Assembly (NCBI GenBank): GCA_022800665.1
Contig: JAAWQS010000019.1
Coordinates: 1-40,344, forward strand
From: Oscillospiraceae bacterium
GTDB taxonomy: Bacteria; Bacillota; Clostridia; Oscillospirales; Oscillospiraceae
DNA length: 40,344 bases
Direction: 5' to 3'
Part shown: positions 30,436 through 40,143 of the stretch, piece after piece
Numbering within the stretch: the first letter of the stretch is position 1
How the letters are laid out: the number at the start of each line of letters is the position of its first letter
Notes under the pieces: generated by a model
What the model was told of the DNA's origin: nothing
What the model saw: only the letters and a program-made list of their open reading frames with translations
The model's database searches: none
Made by a program: the position numbers and the translations under genes

Positions 30436-32197
30436 ATGCCTCTTCCGGTTTAATCCGGTACTGCTGCTGATAGCTGTCGAACGCGGACTGGAACTCCGCG
30501 TTGCTCTTACTCTTGACGGCGTTGAGGTACTTGTGGGCCTGGTAAGCGTTCTGCGCAGTCTCAATCTGGGCCACGGCAATGTTGGAGCAGTGGTCGCTGA
30601 CGCGCTCGCAGTTGGTCAGGAGGTCCGAGAGCACAAAGCCAAATTCTATGGTGCAGTCGCCCTTCTGCAGCCGGGCAATATGGTTGCTCTTGATCTCCGT
30701 AATCAGCAGGTCGATCACCTGCTCCAGCGGCTCCACCTTTGCCGCAAGATAGAGGTCGTCCTCCGCAAAAGCCTTGGTGGTCACATCCAGAATCTCCCGC
30801 AGGGCGGTCAGCAGCGTGCGGATCTCCTCCTGCGCGGAGCCGGAGAAGGTGATGCCCTTCTCATGAATCTCCTGGGCGGTACCCAGCAGGTTCAGCGCAT
30901 GGTCGCCGATGCGCTCAAAATCGCCGATGGTATGCAACTGCTTGGATACGCTGCGGCTGTCCGGCTTGGAGAGGGATTTGCTGCTGATCTGCACCAGCAC
31001 CGTACCCAGCCGGTCTTCGTACAGGTCCAGACGGTCCTCGTTCTCCCGGACCTCCAGGGCGGTTTTTTCGTCGTATTTCTCCAACAGGCCCAGGGCCTTC
31101 AGAATGGTGTCCTCTGCCAGCTTCGCCATTTCTACGGTCTTTGTGCCGCACTCCGCAATAGCCACGGAGGGGGTGGACAGCAGCAGCGGGTCCACAAACG
31201 TATACTTGGGCTTCTCCGCTTTATCCTCCTTGATGACCAGATAGGCCAGCTTCTCCAGCTGTTTGGTGAAGGGCAGGAGCAGAGCGGTGGTGGCGATGTT
31301 GAAGACGCTGTGCATCAGGGCGATGTCCGCAGGCCGGATGGCGGCGTCCATAAAGGAAAAGTGGAGGAACAGGTCGCTGCCGTAGAAAATGAGCATGAAA
31401 ATCGTTGTACCAATCAGGTTAAAGGAGATATGTACAATCGAAACCCGGCGGGCATTGCGGTTTGCGCCCACGCCGGTGAGCAGGGCGGTCAGACAGGTGC
31501 CGATATTCTGGCCCATGATGATAGGCAGGGCGATGCCGTAGGTAATGCCGCCGGTTCTGGAGAGAGCCTGCAAAATCGCTACCGAGGCGGCGGAGGAGTG
31601 CAGGATTGCGGTCAGCACCGCGCCCACCGCAATCCCCAGGAAGGGATTGGTAAATGCCGTCAGGATCTGGGCAAACTCAGGCGTTTCCGCCAGCGGGGCC
31701 ATGGAGTCGCGCATCATGACCGTGCCGTACATCAGGATGGCAAAGCCAACCAGAATCGTACCCGTACTGCGCATTTTACCATCCTTGTACTTGGTGCGCA
31801 GGACAATGCCGATAAAGGCTGCCAGGGGTGAGAATGCCTCCGGCTTGAGCAGCTGGAGCCAGATGGCGTCGCTCTCAATGCCGGACAGGGATAAAATCCA
31901 GGCGGTGAGGGTGGTTCCTATGTTGGAACCCATAATCACGCCGATGGTCTGTCCCAGCTCCATGATGCCGGAGTTGACCAGACCGACCAGCATGACCGTC
32001 ACGGCGGTGGAGGACTGGATGGCAATGGTGATGCCCGCGCCCAGAACCAATGCCTTGAAGCGGTTGGAGGTCATCTTTTTGAGCAGCTGCTCCAATTTTC
32101 CGCCCGCCAGCTTCTCCAGCCGGGAGGACAGTATGGACATGCCGTACAGAAAGAAGGCGATGCCGCCGCAGAGGGTGAATAGTGAAAAGATATCCAT
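30434..32197 (-). CDS. Na+/phosphate cotransporter (NptA/PNaS family) with PhoU-like domain
   Basis: A 587-residue membrane protein. The N-terminal half has about nine hydrophobic segments and the paired family motifs: AIQSSTAVTVM near residue 60 and a second copy, ILHSSAASVAI, where the usual Gln is His. The C-terminal part (about 340-560) is a helical PhoU-like domain with DFERIGDHALNL and NCERVSDHCSNI, whose Asp/Glu clusters bind metal and couple transport to phosphate status. Expected role is sodium-driven inorganic phosphate movement. The ATG at 32197 has AAGGAGC upstream. It is monocistronic and ends at the bidirectional terminator. Confidence 0.92.
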   Translation of the reverse strand: MDIFSLFTLCGGIAFFLYGMSILSSRLEKLAGGKLEQLLKKMTSNRFKALVLGAGITIAIQSSTAVTVMLVGLVNSGIMELGQTIGVIMGSNIGTTLTAWILSLSGIESDAIWLQLLKPEAFSPLAAFIGIVLRTKYKDGKMRSTGTILVGFAILMYGTVMMRDSMAPLAETPEFAQILTAFTNPFLGIAVGAVLTAILHSSAASVAILQALSRTGGITYGIALPIIMGQNIGTCLTALLTGVGANRNARRVSIVHISFNLIGTTIFMLIFYGSDLFLHFSFMDAAIRPADIALMHSVFNIATTALLLPFTKQLEKLAYLVIKEDKAEKPKYTFVDPLLLSTPSVAIAECGTKTVEMAKLAEDTILKALGLLEKYDEKTALEVRENEDRLDLYEDRLGTVLVQISSKSLSKPDSRSVSKQLHTIGDFERIGDHALNLLGTAQEIHEKGITFSGSAQEEIRTLLTALREILDVTTKAFAEDDLYLAAKVEPLEQVIDLLITEIKSNHIARLQKGDCTIEFGFVLSDLLTNCERVSDHCSNIAVAQIETAQNAYQAHKYLNAVKSKSNAEFQSAFDSYQQQYRIKPEEA

Positions 32198-32336
32198 GTA
32201 GTATGCTCCTTGTACCGTCTTTCGTCGTTTAGACCTGTCTTCCTTAATCTCCTATGGATAACTATAACAGACGGCAATCAAAATGTATAGTGTGCATTCC
32301 TACAAATTTTCTCTGTATAAAAAATCCAGTTTCTTT

Positions 32337-33029
32337 TTACCGATCCTCCGCCGGGACAATCTCCACCACTGTCAGCGTGTCTCCCGACACGGTAAAGCGG
32401 ACGTCTGTCCCGGCAAATGCGAGGCCGTATACCCGCTGGGGGTCGTCCTGATAGGAGGGCCGGGGGTCCTCCGCCAGAATCCCCAGCAGCGCTTGCCGTT
32501 TTGCCTCCGGCGCCAGCCGCAGCAGATGGCCGGGACAGTCCACCGTCAGGCGGCGGCGGACGGCTGTGTCCGTGAAACCGCCTGCGGCCTCCGGATGGGC
32601 GTCGGCATAGGGAATGTAGGGTTTGATGTCATAGATGGGGGTACCGTCCAGGAGGTCCGCGCCCCGCACGTGGAGGATTGGTCCCTGTCCGCCCCTCAGC
32701 TCCACGCCCTCCAGCCGGACGCATGACAGGCCGATAGGATTGGGCCGGAAGGGCGACCGGGAGGCAAACACCCCTAACCGGCGGTTGCCGCCCAGACGCG
32801 GCGGACGCACCGTTGGGGACCAGCTGTCCCGTACCGCCTGGCTGAACTGCCAGAGCAGCCAGATATGACTGAAATCCTCCAGGCCCCGGACCGCTTCCGC
32901 GCTGCGGTAAGCCGGTTCAAAAATGACCTCCGCCTGCAGGGACTCCACCAGCCCGCTCTGGCGGGGAATACCGAATTTTGTGTGAAAATCACTGCGGATG
33001 CGGGCAATGACATGTATTGTGTGGTCCAT
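32337..33029 (-). CDS. trmO: tRNA (t6A37) N6-methyltransferase TrmO family (YaeB/TsaA)
   Basis: A 230-residue SAM-dependent enzyme that methylates the N6 of threonylcarbamoyl-adenosine 37 in certain tRNAs. It shows the family start ARIRSDFHTKFGIPRQSGL, the FSHIWLLWQF segment, the signature ASRSPFRPNPIGLSCVRLEG and DGTPIYDIKPYIPYADA. The C-terminal TrmO domain follows. The ATG at 33029 has AAGGAGG about 8 bases upstream. It lies directly after the terminator of the giant repeat protein gene and has no separate obvious promoter, so it may depend on read-through. The next 139 bases before the Na/Pi gene are AT-rich without a clear terminator. Confidence 0.92.
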   Translation of the reverse strand: MDHTIHVIARIRSDFHTKFGIPRQSGLVESLQAEVIFEPAYRSAEAVRGLEDFSHIWLLWQFSQAVRDSWSPTVRPPRLGGNRRLGVFASRSPFRPNPIGLSCVRLEGVELRGGQGPILHVRGADLLDGTPIYDIKPYIPYADAHPEAAGGFTDTAVRRRLTVDCPGHLLRLAPEAKRQALLGILAEDPRPSYQDDPQRVYGLAFAGTDVRFTVSGDTLTVVEIVPAEDR

Positions 33030-33051
33030 GGATCACGCCTCCTTCTCCATC

Positions 33052-33091
33052 AAAAAGCAGCCGGGAACGTGCGCCTGCACATTCCCGGCTG
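33052..33091 (-). terminator. Terminator of the giant repeat protein gene
   Basis: CAGCCGGGAA (33058-33067) pairs with TTCCCGGCTG (33082-33091), with GTGC/GCAC extending the stem. On the minus strand a T5 run follows (33052-33056). Confidence 0.88.
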
Positions 33092-33108
33092 ACTGACATG
33101 TTTTCGTA

Positions 33109-36100
33109 TCAGGTATTCTGGCAGAATCTGGTAATCATCGCCGCCACCTCTGCACGGGTTGCCGTGCCGCGGGGGTTCAGACGGTTGCCGCTGCCGGATA
33201 CGATGTTGTTTGCGACTGCCCAGCGCAGTGCGTTTTCTGCTTGATAGGTGCTGATCTGTCCGCGGTCGCCAAAGCGGCCCAGATCGTAGCTCGCCGCCGG
33301 GGAGCCCCTGTAATTCCACAGCATGGTTGCCAGCTGCTCGCGGGTCACGGCGTTGTTCGGTCCCACGCCGTCGGAAATCCGGTTGGAAACCGCCCAGCTG
33401 CGGGCGTTTTCATACCAAATCCCGCCGCCAGCCGTGACATCCACTCCCGCCAGCCGTGCGAGAATCGTCCAGATCATCGCGTTGCTGGTCGTTGCCTGGG
33501 GGCCGAACCGGTTGGCCGATACGCCGCCCATCAGGGAACGCTGCCACATGTAGTCCACACTGCTGTAATACCATGCGCTGGGGGTGACGTCCACGTACGG
33601 CATGGGGACCGTATTCAGGACCGGCTCCGAAAAGACACCGTTCCCGGATGTCACCGGCGGCGTAATCGGATTCAGCGTTCCGCCTGTGCCGCCATTCCCG
33701 CCGGTACTGCCGCCGGTGTTTCCGCCTGTATTTCCACCGTTATTTCCACCGTTATCGCCGTTACCGTTGCCATTGGCAATCAGCTCCATAAAGGTGGCGT
33801 CCACCGTGACGCGGGAGGCGGGCATATAGAACGTGTACCGGTTGCCGCCCTGATCCCGCAGGGATACGTCGTAGCCGCGGGCGTTGGTGACATTGATCTG
33901 GTCCAGCTGATACCCGGTGTAAGGCCGGATTGTGACCGTCACACGGTCGCCCTCGCGAGCGTAGGTCGTGGAGACGCTGACGCGGCCTCCGCTGTTGTTG
34001 TTCACCGTCACCGTATACCCATTGTCCCCATTCGTTCCGGAATCAGAGCCGGAACCGCCGCCGGAACCGGTGGTCCAGCGGGCCACAACCTCGGTGTTCT
34101 TCGTGAAGACCGTTGCCGTTGTTACCCGCTCCGTGCCGTTGTACCAGCCGTCAAAGCTGTAGCCTGTGCGCCGGGGGGTGGGAATCGACATCAGCCGTCC
34201 CTGCAGGTCGGTGAGCGCAGTGGCCGCAGTCTCCAGATTGCCGCCGTTGGGATTAAAGGTAATCGTATACGGCGCGCTGGAGGGTCCATCGGAACCGCCG
34301 TCCGATTTCCAGTGGGCCGTCAGAGTGGTGTCCGCGGTGTAGACCGTGTCCACCGTGACCGCAGAAGTACCGTTGTACCAGCCGTCAAAGGTGTAACCGC
34401 TCTTTGTTGGCGTGGGGAGAATCTGCAGCTTACCGTTTACCGTCGTTGCGCTGGTGGGCGTGACGGAACCGCCGTCCGCGTCAAAGGTAATGGTGTACTC
34501 GCCGGAGGGCGTTTCGCCGTCAGAGCCGTCCCAGTGGGCATAGACCGTGGTGTCCTGGGTGAAGACCGTGCGGCGGTTGATCTTCGTGCCGCCTGTGGCG
34601 GAGGTGTACCAGCCGTTGAAGGTGTGGCCCTCCCACACAGGATCGTCCGGCATGGAACCGTCGGGAATCCGGCCCTCGGACGTGGTCGTCACCTTCGTCG
34701 GGTCAAGCTCCGTTTCCTCGCCGGGCTCAAAGGTAATCGTGTACCCCTTCTGGGCGTACTTGGGATACGCAACCAGACTGCCCGTAATCAGGGTGTCGCT
34801 GGTGAGGGGATGCTCCGTGCCGTCCGGGTCCCGCGTGACCCAGCCGGTGAAGGTGTGGCCCTCCTTGTAGGGCGGCTCCGGGAAGGTGGCCAGCTTGTAG
34901 TCCGTGTCCACCTCCAGGGTAATCATCGCCTTGTTGCCGTCCTCATTCATAAACGTAATGTTGGGATACTTAAACACAATGGGGGGATCATCCGCGTCCA
35001 CCCACTGGGCATAGAGGGTGGTGTCCCGATAGAAAACATCGCTCTTTGTCACCGGCTGGTCCTTCGCCGTGGGGTTCGGGACCCGGTACCAACCCGATAT
35101 CTTCTTGTCGCCAGAGGATGCCTGGGGCAGATCGCCGGGCAGATAGGTCAGCGAACCGCCTTTGGTGGTCGTGTACGTGGTCACATTGGTGGGATTGGAC
35201 ATGATCGCGCTGAGGTTGAAGTCAAACGTGATCTTGAACTCCATGGTCTCCCAGTGGGCGTACAGGGTCGTGTCGTCCGTATAGGTCCGGGTGGCCGCGT
35301 CTGCTACCAGATCCCCCGTCCCCTCTTCCGCCTTGGTATACCAGCCCTGGAACTTGCCGCCCCGCAGCATCGGCTCCGGCGGGGCTTTCATCAGTACGCC
35401 CTTGTCGTCCGTCTTCAGCGTGATGGTTGTCACCGCCGCCCCGCTGTCCGGGTCTTCCATCGTTGCGCCCTCTCGGTTCGCTTCAAAGGTGATCGTATAG
35501 GGCGGCTCACGGGTCCACTTCGCATACAGCGTTACCGCACCCGGACAATCGCCGCCTGCCGTGGCCTGGGTCCCCTCCTGGTAGTCCTGGGTGGTGTACC
35601 AGCCGCCGAAGGAATCGCGGGTGTGGGTGGGGACGGGCAGCTCAGGATATTTGCCCTCCTCCGTACTCTTCAGCTGCTCCTCCGTCGGGGTGACTTCGCC
35701 GCCCATGGCATCATACGTGATGTCGTAGGGAGGTCCCCAGATGGCATAGAGGGTGGTTGCCTTCTCATAGGGCTGACCGGAGGGGGTAATCTCTTCCGTG
35801 CCGTCTGCCGTCAGGGACCAGCCCACAAAGGAACCGTATCCTTCCCGGCTTGGGTCTTCCGGGATGTTTGCGCGGTCAAGATTGCCTTTTGCGTCCGTTT
35901 CGGCTTCCTTCTTTGTCTCGCCATCTGGGAAAGCGCCGCCGTTGGCATCAAAGGTAATCGTGTAGGGACCGACCCAGTGGGCGTAAATGGTGGTGTCCTC
36001 GGTAAAGGTTTTGAGCCTGAGAACCGGTTCGCCGCCCGTGGCTTCCGTGTACCAGTCGTCAAAATGATAACCGGGCCGTGCGTTGTCCGTGTTCGGCCAC

Positions 36101-39100
36101 TTGTCGGCATCAATCTGACCGTCTGCGTTGGTTTCAACAATGGTCTTGTTGGAGGTTCCGCCCTCTTCGGCGTCATTCCAGTCAAAGGTGACGGAGTAGG
36201 TCTGCGCCGTATAGACGTAAAGATTAGTGTTGCTGTTGTAAACTTCCGTCTCCGTTACGCGGCTGCTCCCATCCTCCAGACGCCAGCCGTTGACCTTGCC
36301 AATGCCGTCCAGAACAGGCAGCTGCTCCAGCTGGTGACTGCTGTTTGTCTCCAGTGTGAAGTGGGCGGCATCGTCCGGAATCCCGGCGATGTCTACGATG
36401 AAGGTAACAACCGGGTTTTCGGGCTCAGTGGTGGTGAGATCTATCCACTTTGCTGTCAGTGTGGTGTCTTTGTCGATAGGGGTGTCTGTTGTAATCTGAA
36501 TACCATGCTTTGTTTCATCTGAGTCATTGGGATCCCCAGTCCACCAGCCTCCAAACCGGTAGCCCTTGCGAGTGATTTGAGGAAGACTAGGGATATAGCC
36601 GCCGACAGTTTCCGAGTCAGCTATTGTTGCAGGGTTAATGGGGGTAGTATCAATGTCGGAATCTGACTTGGTTTTCCAGTGAATCGTATATTCTGTTGCT
36701 ATCCAGTTAGCATAAAAAGTTGCATCTTGGGTAAATTTTGCAGCGGAGTCGAACTTATTGCCACCGCCGTTCCGCGCAGTATACCACTCGTCAAATTTGT
36801 ATCCCGCACGTTTTGGGGGATCGAGGGTATCATACCCAACCAAATTACCATCTTTGTCCACTGTTAAAACTTGGGGATTTTCTCCGTTGTCAGGGTCAAA
36901 GGTAATTACTGGAAGCTTTCTCCAGTGAGCGTAAACGGTAGCATCGGCAGTAAAGACATACGTTGATGTAACTTCAGTACCGCCTTCTTTTTCGGTAAAC
37001 CAACCGTCAAAATCGTATCCGGTACGTTCAGGGTCATCAATTGAATCAAAATCAGTCACCAGCCCGTTCTCATCTGCCTCTTTCGTAACATAAGTACCTG
37101 TGCCATCGTTACGGTCAAAGGTAATCGTGAGCTTAATTGGTTCCCATTTGGCAGTAAGTGTGACTGCATCAGGGAACAACTGATTTTCAGAAACCTTTTT
37201 ATCGTTCTCGTCATACCAGCCTAAAAATCTTTGACCATTACAGACCGGGTCTGTTGGCCAATTGCTCAGCCTGTTATCCGTTGTGACGAGTTCCTTATAA
37301 AGTGCATCGGGAGCATCAGGGAAATTACCTATACCGGGAGCAAAAATAATTTTGGATTCCCAACGGGCAAAAATCTCTGTATCCTTAAAAAACTGTGTAG
37401 AAGTAGTGATTTTAGTGCCACCAGTCTCTGCGCTGAACCAGCCCACAAACTCATATCCATCTTTTACCAGTTTTTCAGGAAGCTTAGAAACGGGCAACTT
37501 TTTACCTTCAGTTTCTACTTTGTCAACTAGAGGTGAGCCATCCGGTAAAGTTCCGCCCTTCTTGTCGGTAAGGGTAATGTCAAACTCCCCAGCTGCCGCA
37601 GTGAGCGATGGCACATCCGCAGTGGGACGCATTGCAAAGGTGGAGGAGGGGGAGTTAGTGGCGCGGGTTGTTGGTATCCAGTATGCAAAGAGATGGATTG
37701 CGCCAGTAGTTGAGTCAGTATACACATCGTCAGGAATCTTGTCACCAGCGTTTATCATTGTACCTTGACCGTCAGCTTTTGTAAACCAACCTCCAAACCG
37801 GAATGCAGTTACATCATCAGGTACTGCTTGAGGGAGCGAGGGGGGGAATTGACCAGACAATGTAGTCTTATCCTGTACAGGGGTAGTGGTCACAGTTCCT
37901 CGTGTTCCAGGGTCATATGTTATAGGAATTTCTTGAATAGGCTTTATCCACTTCGCATAAAGAACAGGGGGTTCAGACTGCGCAGGTGTACTAAGGTCGA
38001 CAGCGGTATCTGATAAATCTTGCTTTAAGTGCCACCCCTCAAACACGTAGTCTTTGTACTGTCCCTCTGTTGGCGAGGTAGGCGTGGGCAGCGGAATAGG
38101 AATTTTGCCAGCTTTATCAGTTTTGACTTCAGTTATAATATTTCCGCCGGTATTCGATTGGAATGTAATCTTAAATGGCGCACCCCAGTGTGCATAGAAA
38201 TTCTGCTCACCCTCGAAAGGACCATAAGACGGCTTATTATCAAAAGTCGATTGAGGAAGGGGCTTTCCGTCCGCAGTATACCAATCAATAAAGGATTTGA
38301 GGTCATTAGGGTATTGAGGGTCACTGGGCATATTTGTCGCATCATTTATTAAGTGGCCTTGCGTGTTAGTATACCAGTTGCCCTTCCCAGTAGGATCACC
38401 AGCAGGATACGGGAGTTTGATGGGCGTACCATTTTCATCTTCAGTCCAGAAATTGACGAGATATCCCTTAATCAAATTTACTTTAATAGTTGTGTCCGCC
38501 GTAAAGGAGTATGTTTTTATCTGCTCAAGTGTTTGGTTCTCCGGCATGCCACCTTCTGGCTCTATAGTAAACAAATCCCCAACTGTGTAACCCTTGACTG
38601 TTAAGTCTTCCAAGTACTGTTTATAATCATTACTTGAAAGCTGTTGGCCGTGTGGTACATAAAGGGTTACAGGCGTAAGATCACCGGTACCAAAGTTAAT
38701 CGTAACTTTCATGAGCTTTTCCCATGCGGCATAGACCGTGGTTGGTCCCGAAAATTTATCTCCTATCTCAACCTCTTTTTTTGTCTTGTCAACAACTGCA
38801 TCCTTACCCGGTGGTGTTCCTGTAGGATTAAAAGCGTCCGCTTTATACCATCCTATAAATTTATATCCTGTGATAAAGGGACCATCTTTTTCTGGGTCTG
38901 GGTTTGGTAATCTTCTTAATTCACCGTTCTCATCTGTTTTGATAACTATTCTATAATTCTTTTCATCCGATCCAAAATGACCGCCGTTAGCATGGAAGAC
39001 AATACCTGCGGGGAGCTGCCAGTTTGCTACGAGTGTAATACTATCATCTGAAATCTGATTATTAGCTTTTAGCTCTTTCAGCGCCTCTGCAATTTCGGTA

Positions 39101-39978
39101 AAAGAAAACTTGCTGAGTTCATCATGCGGAATCCGAACGCCTCTCATGTCCTCTAGCTTGTTAGTAACCTTATCTCTGGGAAGTTGTCCTTCTGTAATCG
39201 GTTTTGAGCCAGGCAGAGAATATTCTACCTCTTCAATAATATACCAAGCTTCAAAGTCATATCCATCGTCTTTGAAAGCGGGGGTCTTAGGCATCTTGCT
39301 TAGAACGCCCCCGGTTGTTGTTTCTATCGGGGGGTTGCTCTGCCCACTCTCTGCCTTGCCAGTCATATCATAATCAAAATTGATCGTATAAATAGATGCC
39401 CATTTAGCATATAGCTTGAAACCATTTGCGGGTATTACAGTATCAGTGGTGAGCTGTTTAGTGAACAAATCATCTTTCTCATATTCACCTTTTTTTTCAG
39501 CAACATACCATCCCTCGAAAGAATACTTTCCGAGGGATTCTACTTTTGCAATCTGGTTGTCAATAGCCGCAAGGTCACGCTCTTTCAACTTGCCGTTATT
39601 GTCGGTAGTGTACGTTAATGACGTTGGTGAATTCTCCGGCTCATTGAAATCAAGCGTAAGCTCATATCCGCTCTGCCAGTTGGCATAGAGGACCGCGCCA
39701 TCCTTGAATTCAGCAGCCGTAGAGCCAGCCCGGTCGCCCATCCATCCGGCAAAAGGGCGGCCTGCCCAGACCGCACCAGGATTGATGCGCGGTTCTTCAC
39801 CCTCTTTGGTTTTCATTTTCAAGCGGTATGTAGATTTACCACCGTCATTGAGGTCATAATAGACGGTAATCAATCCATCATCATCCCCGCCGCCGCTGGC
39901 CGCGAACGCCGTCCCAGGCAGCAACGACAGCGTCATACATAAGACGAGCAGCCAAGCTGTCAATCGTTTCATCATCAT
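33109..39978 (-). CDS. Giant secreted protein with about 23 InlB B-type repeats and C-terminal SLH domains
   Basis: A 2289-residue surface protein. Signal peptide: residues about 1-26 (LTAWLLVLCMTLSLLPGTAFA). Residues about 35-1980 are about 23 tandem Listeria-Bacteroides (Flg_new) repeats of 60-100 residues, each with a GYxFxGWY-like core and a TTVYAHW-like end; three units have a degenerate end. Next come one divergent repeat domain (about 1985-2063), a Gly/Asn/Thr linker (about 2064-2110) and three SLH modules (about 2125-2289; SAWYYSSVDYMWQRSLMGGV, then TREQLATMLW and TRAEVAAMITR). There is no LPXTG, so SLH binding to wall polymer should anchor it. I chose the first of three consecutive ATGs (39978) with AAGGAG 6 bases upstream. 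Such proteins are thought to act in adhesion or host contact. Base composition changes sharply within the gene (see the mosaic entry). Confidence 0.9.
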   Translation of the reverse strand: MMMKRLTAWLLVLCMTLSLLPGTAFAASGGGDDDGLITVYYDLNDGGKSTYRLKMKTKEGEEPRINPGAVWAGRPFAGWMGDRAGSTAAEFKDGAVLYANWQSGYELTLDFNEPENSPTSLTYTTDNNGKLKERDLAAIDNQIAKVESLGKYSFEGWYVAEKKGEYEKDDLFTKQLTTDTVIPANGFKLYAKWASIYTINFDYDMTGKAESGQSNPPIETTTGGVLSKMPKTPAFKDDGYDFEAWYIIEEVEYSLPGSKPITEGQLPRDKVTNKLEDMRGVRIPHDELSKFSFTEIAEALKELKANNQISDDSITLVANWQLPAGIVFHANGGHFGSDEKNYRIVIKTDENGELRRLPNPDPEKDGPFITGYKFIGWYKADAFNPTGTPPGKDAVVDKTKKEVEIGDKFSGPTTVYAAWEKLMKVTINFGTGDLTPVTLYVPHGQQLSSNDYKQYLEDLTVKGYTVGDLFTIEPEGGMPENQTLEQIKTYSFTADTTIKVNLIKGYLVNFWTEDENGTPIKLPYPAGDPTGKGNWYTNTQGHLINDATNMPSDPQYPNDLKSFIDWYTADGKPLPQSTFDNKPSYGPFEGEQNFYAHWGAPFKITFQSNTGGNIITEVKTDKAGKIPIPLPTPTSPTEGQYKDYVFEGWHLKQDLSDTAVDLSTPAQSEPPVLYAKWIKPIQEIPITYDPGTRGTVTTTPVQDKTTLSGQFPPSLPQAVPDDVTAFRFGGWFTKADGQGTMINAGDKIPDDVYTDSTTGAIHLFAYWIPTTRATNSPSSTFAMRPTADVPSLTAAAGEFDITLTDKKGGTLPDGSPLVDKVETEGKKLPVSKLPEKLVKDGYEFVGWFSAETGGTKITTSTQFFKDTEIFARWESKIIFAPGIGNFPDAPDALYKELVTTDNRLSNWPTDPVCNGQRFLGWYDENDKKVSENQLFPDAVTLTAKWEPIKLTITFDRNDGTGTYVTKEADENGLVTDFDSIDDPERTGYDFDGWFTEKEGGTEVTSTYVFTADATVYAHWRKLPVITFDPDNGENPQVLTVDKDGNLVGYDTLDPPKRAGYKFDEWYTARNGGGNKFDSAAKFTQDATFYANWIATEYTIHWKTKSDSDIDTTPINPATIADSETVGGYIPSLPQITRKGYRFGGWWTGDPNDSDETKHGIQITTDTPIDKDTTLTAKWIDLTTTEPENPVVTFIVDIAGIPDDAAHFTLETNSSHQLEQLPVLDGIGKVNGWRLEDGSSRVTETEVYNSNTNLYVYTAQTYSVTFDWNDAEEGGTSNKTIVETNADGQIDADKWPNTDNARPGYHFDDWYTEATGGEPVLRLKTFTEDTTIYAHWVGPYTITFDANGGAFPDGETKKEAETDAKGNLDRANIPEDPSREGYGSFVGWSLTADGTEEITPSGQPYEKATTLYAIWGPPYDITYDAMGGEVTPTEEQLKSTEEGKYPELPVPTHTRDSFGGWYTTQDYQEGTQATAGGDCPGAVTLYAKWTREPPYTITFEANREGATMEDPDSGAAVTTITLKTDDKGVLMKAPPEPMLRGGKFQGWYTKAEEGTGDLVADAATRTYTDDTTLYAHWETMEFKITFDFNLSAIMSNPTNVTTYTTTKGGSLTYLPGDLPQASSGDKKISGWYRVPNPTAKDQPVTKSDVFYRDTTLYAQWVDADDPPIVFKYPNITFMNEDGNKAMITLEVDTDYKLATFPEPPYKEGHTFTGWVTRDPDGTEHPLTSDTLITGSLVAYPKYAQKGYTITFEPGEETELDPTKVTTTSEGRIPDGSMPDDPVWEGHTFNGWYTSATGGTKINRRTVFTQDTTVYAHWDGSDGETPSGEYTITFDADGGSVTPTSATTVNGKLQILPTPTKSGYTFDGWYNGTSAVTVDTVYTADTTLTAHWKSDGGSDGPSSAPYTITFNPNGGNLETAATALTDLQGRLMSIPTPRRTGYSFDGWYNGTERVTTATVFTKNTEVVARWTTGSGGGSGSDSGTNGDNGYTVTVNNNSGGRVSVSTTYAREGDRVTVTIRPYTGYQLDQINVTNARGYDVSLRDQGGNRYTFYMPASRVTVDATFMELIANGNGNGDNGGNNGGNTGGNTGGSTGGNGGTGGTLNPITPPVTSGNGVFSEPVLNTVPMPYVDVTPSAWYYSSVDYMWQRSLMGGVSANRFGPQATTSNAMIWTILARLAGVDVTAGGGIWYENARSWAVSNRISDGVGPNNAVTREQLATMLWNYRGSPAASYDLGRFGDRGQISTYQAENALRWAVANNIVSGSGNRLNPRGTATRAEVAAMITRFCQNT
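34060..39870 (-). repeat. Array of about 23 Listeria-Bacteroides repeats (protein level)
   Basis: Counting repeat ends of the YAHW type (YANW, YAKW, VANW, FARW, TAKW and similar) gives about 20 canonical and three degenerate units. At DNA level the units differ widely, but short strings recur, for example those complementary to the GWY and YAHW codons. The units are therefore old or diversified rather than recent perfect copies. Confidence 0.8.
36450..39890. other. AT-richer block inside the giant gene (composition mosaic)
   Basis: Hand counts on two sample lines give 28 G/C of 60 at 38401-38460 against 39 of 60 at 34021-34080. The AT-richer stretch runs from roughly 36450 to 39700-39890, with GC-rich sequence on both sides, including the signal-peptide end. 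The boundaries are estimates by eye. Confidence 0.7.
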
Positions 39979-40041
39979 CGAAAACTCCTTCCAAAAAATC
40001 ACAGATTGGGATCTCTCCGGCTGCGCCGAATCCTAGACCCT

Positions 40042-40070
40042 ATTATAAGACATATTTCCAAATCTGGCAA
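40042..40070 (-). promoter_or_regulatory. Promoter of the giant repeat protein gene
   Basis: On the minus strand, TTGCCA (40065-40070) and a perfect TATAAT (40042-40047) are 17 bases apart, giving a leader of about 57 bases before the ATG at 39978. Confidence 0.75.
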
Positions 40071-40103
40071 GTAAAAGTTTTGCCCTACCCCCCAGAGAAA
40101 CAG

Positions 40104-40143
40104 GAAATGACCGCCCCCCGCAGACACGGAGGACGGCCATTTC
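40104..40143 (-). terminator. Hairpin, possible terminator of a minus-strand gene to the right
   Basis: GAAATGACCG (40104-40113) pairs with CGGCCATTTC (40134-40143) with one mismatch, and a GC-rich inner stem continues. The tail on either strand is weakly T-rich, so termination is uncertain. Confidence 0.45.

Noticed and set aside
32272-32336. Terminator after trmO
   Set aside because: The AT-rich stretch has A and T runs but no GC-stabilised stem.
33241-36522. 1093-codon plus-strand open frame opposite the giant repeat gene
   Set aside because: It is open only over the GC-rich half and closes where composition changes, as expected for a GC-driven shadow.
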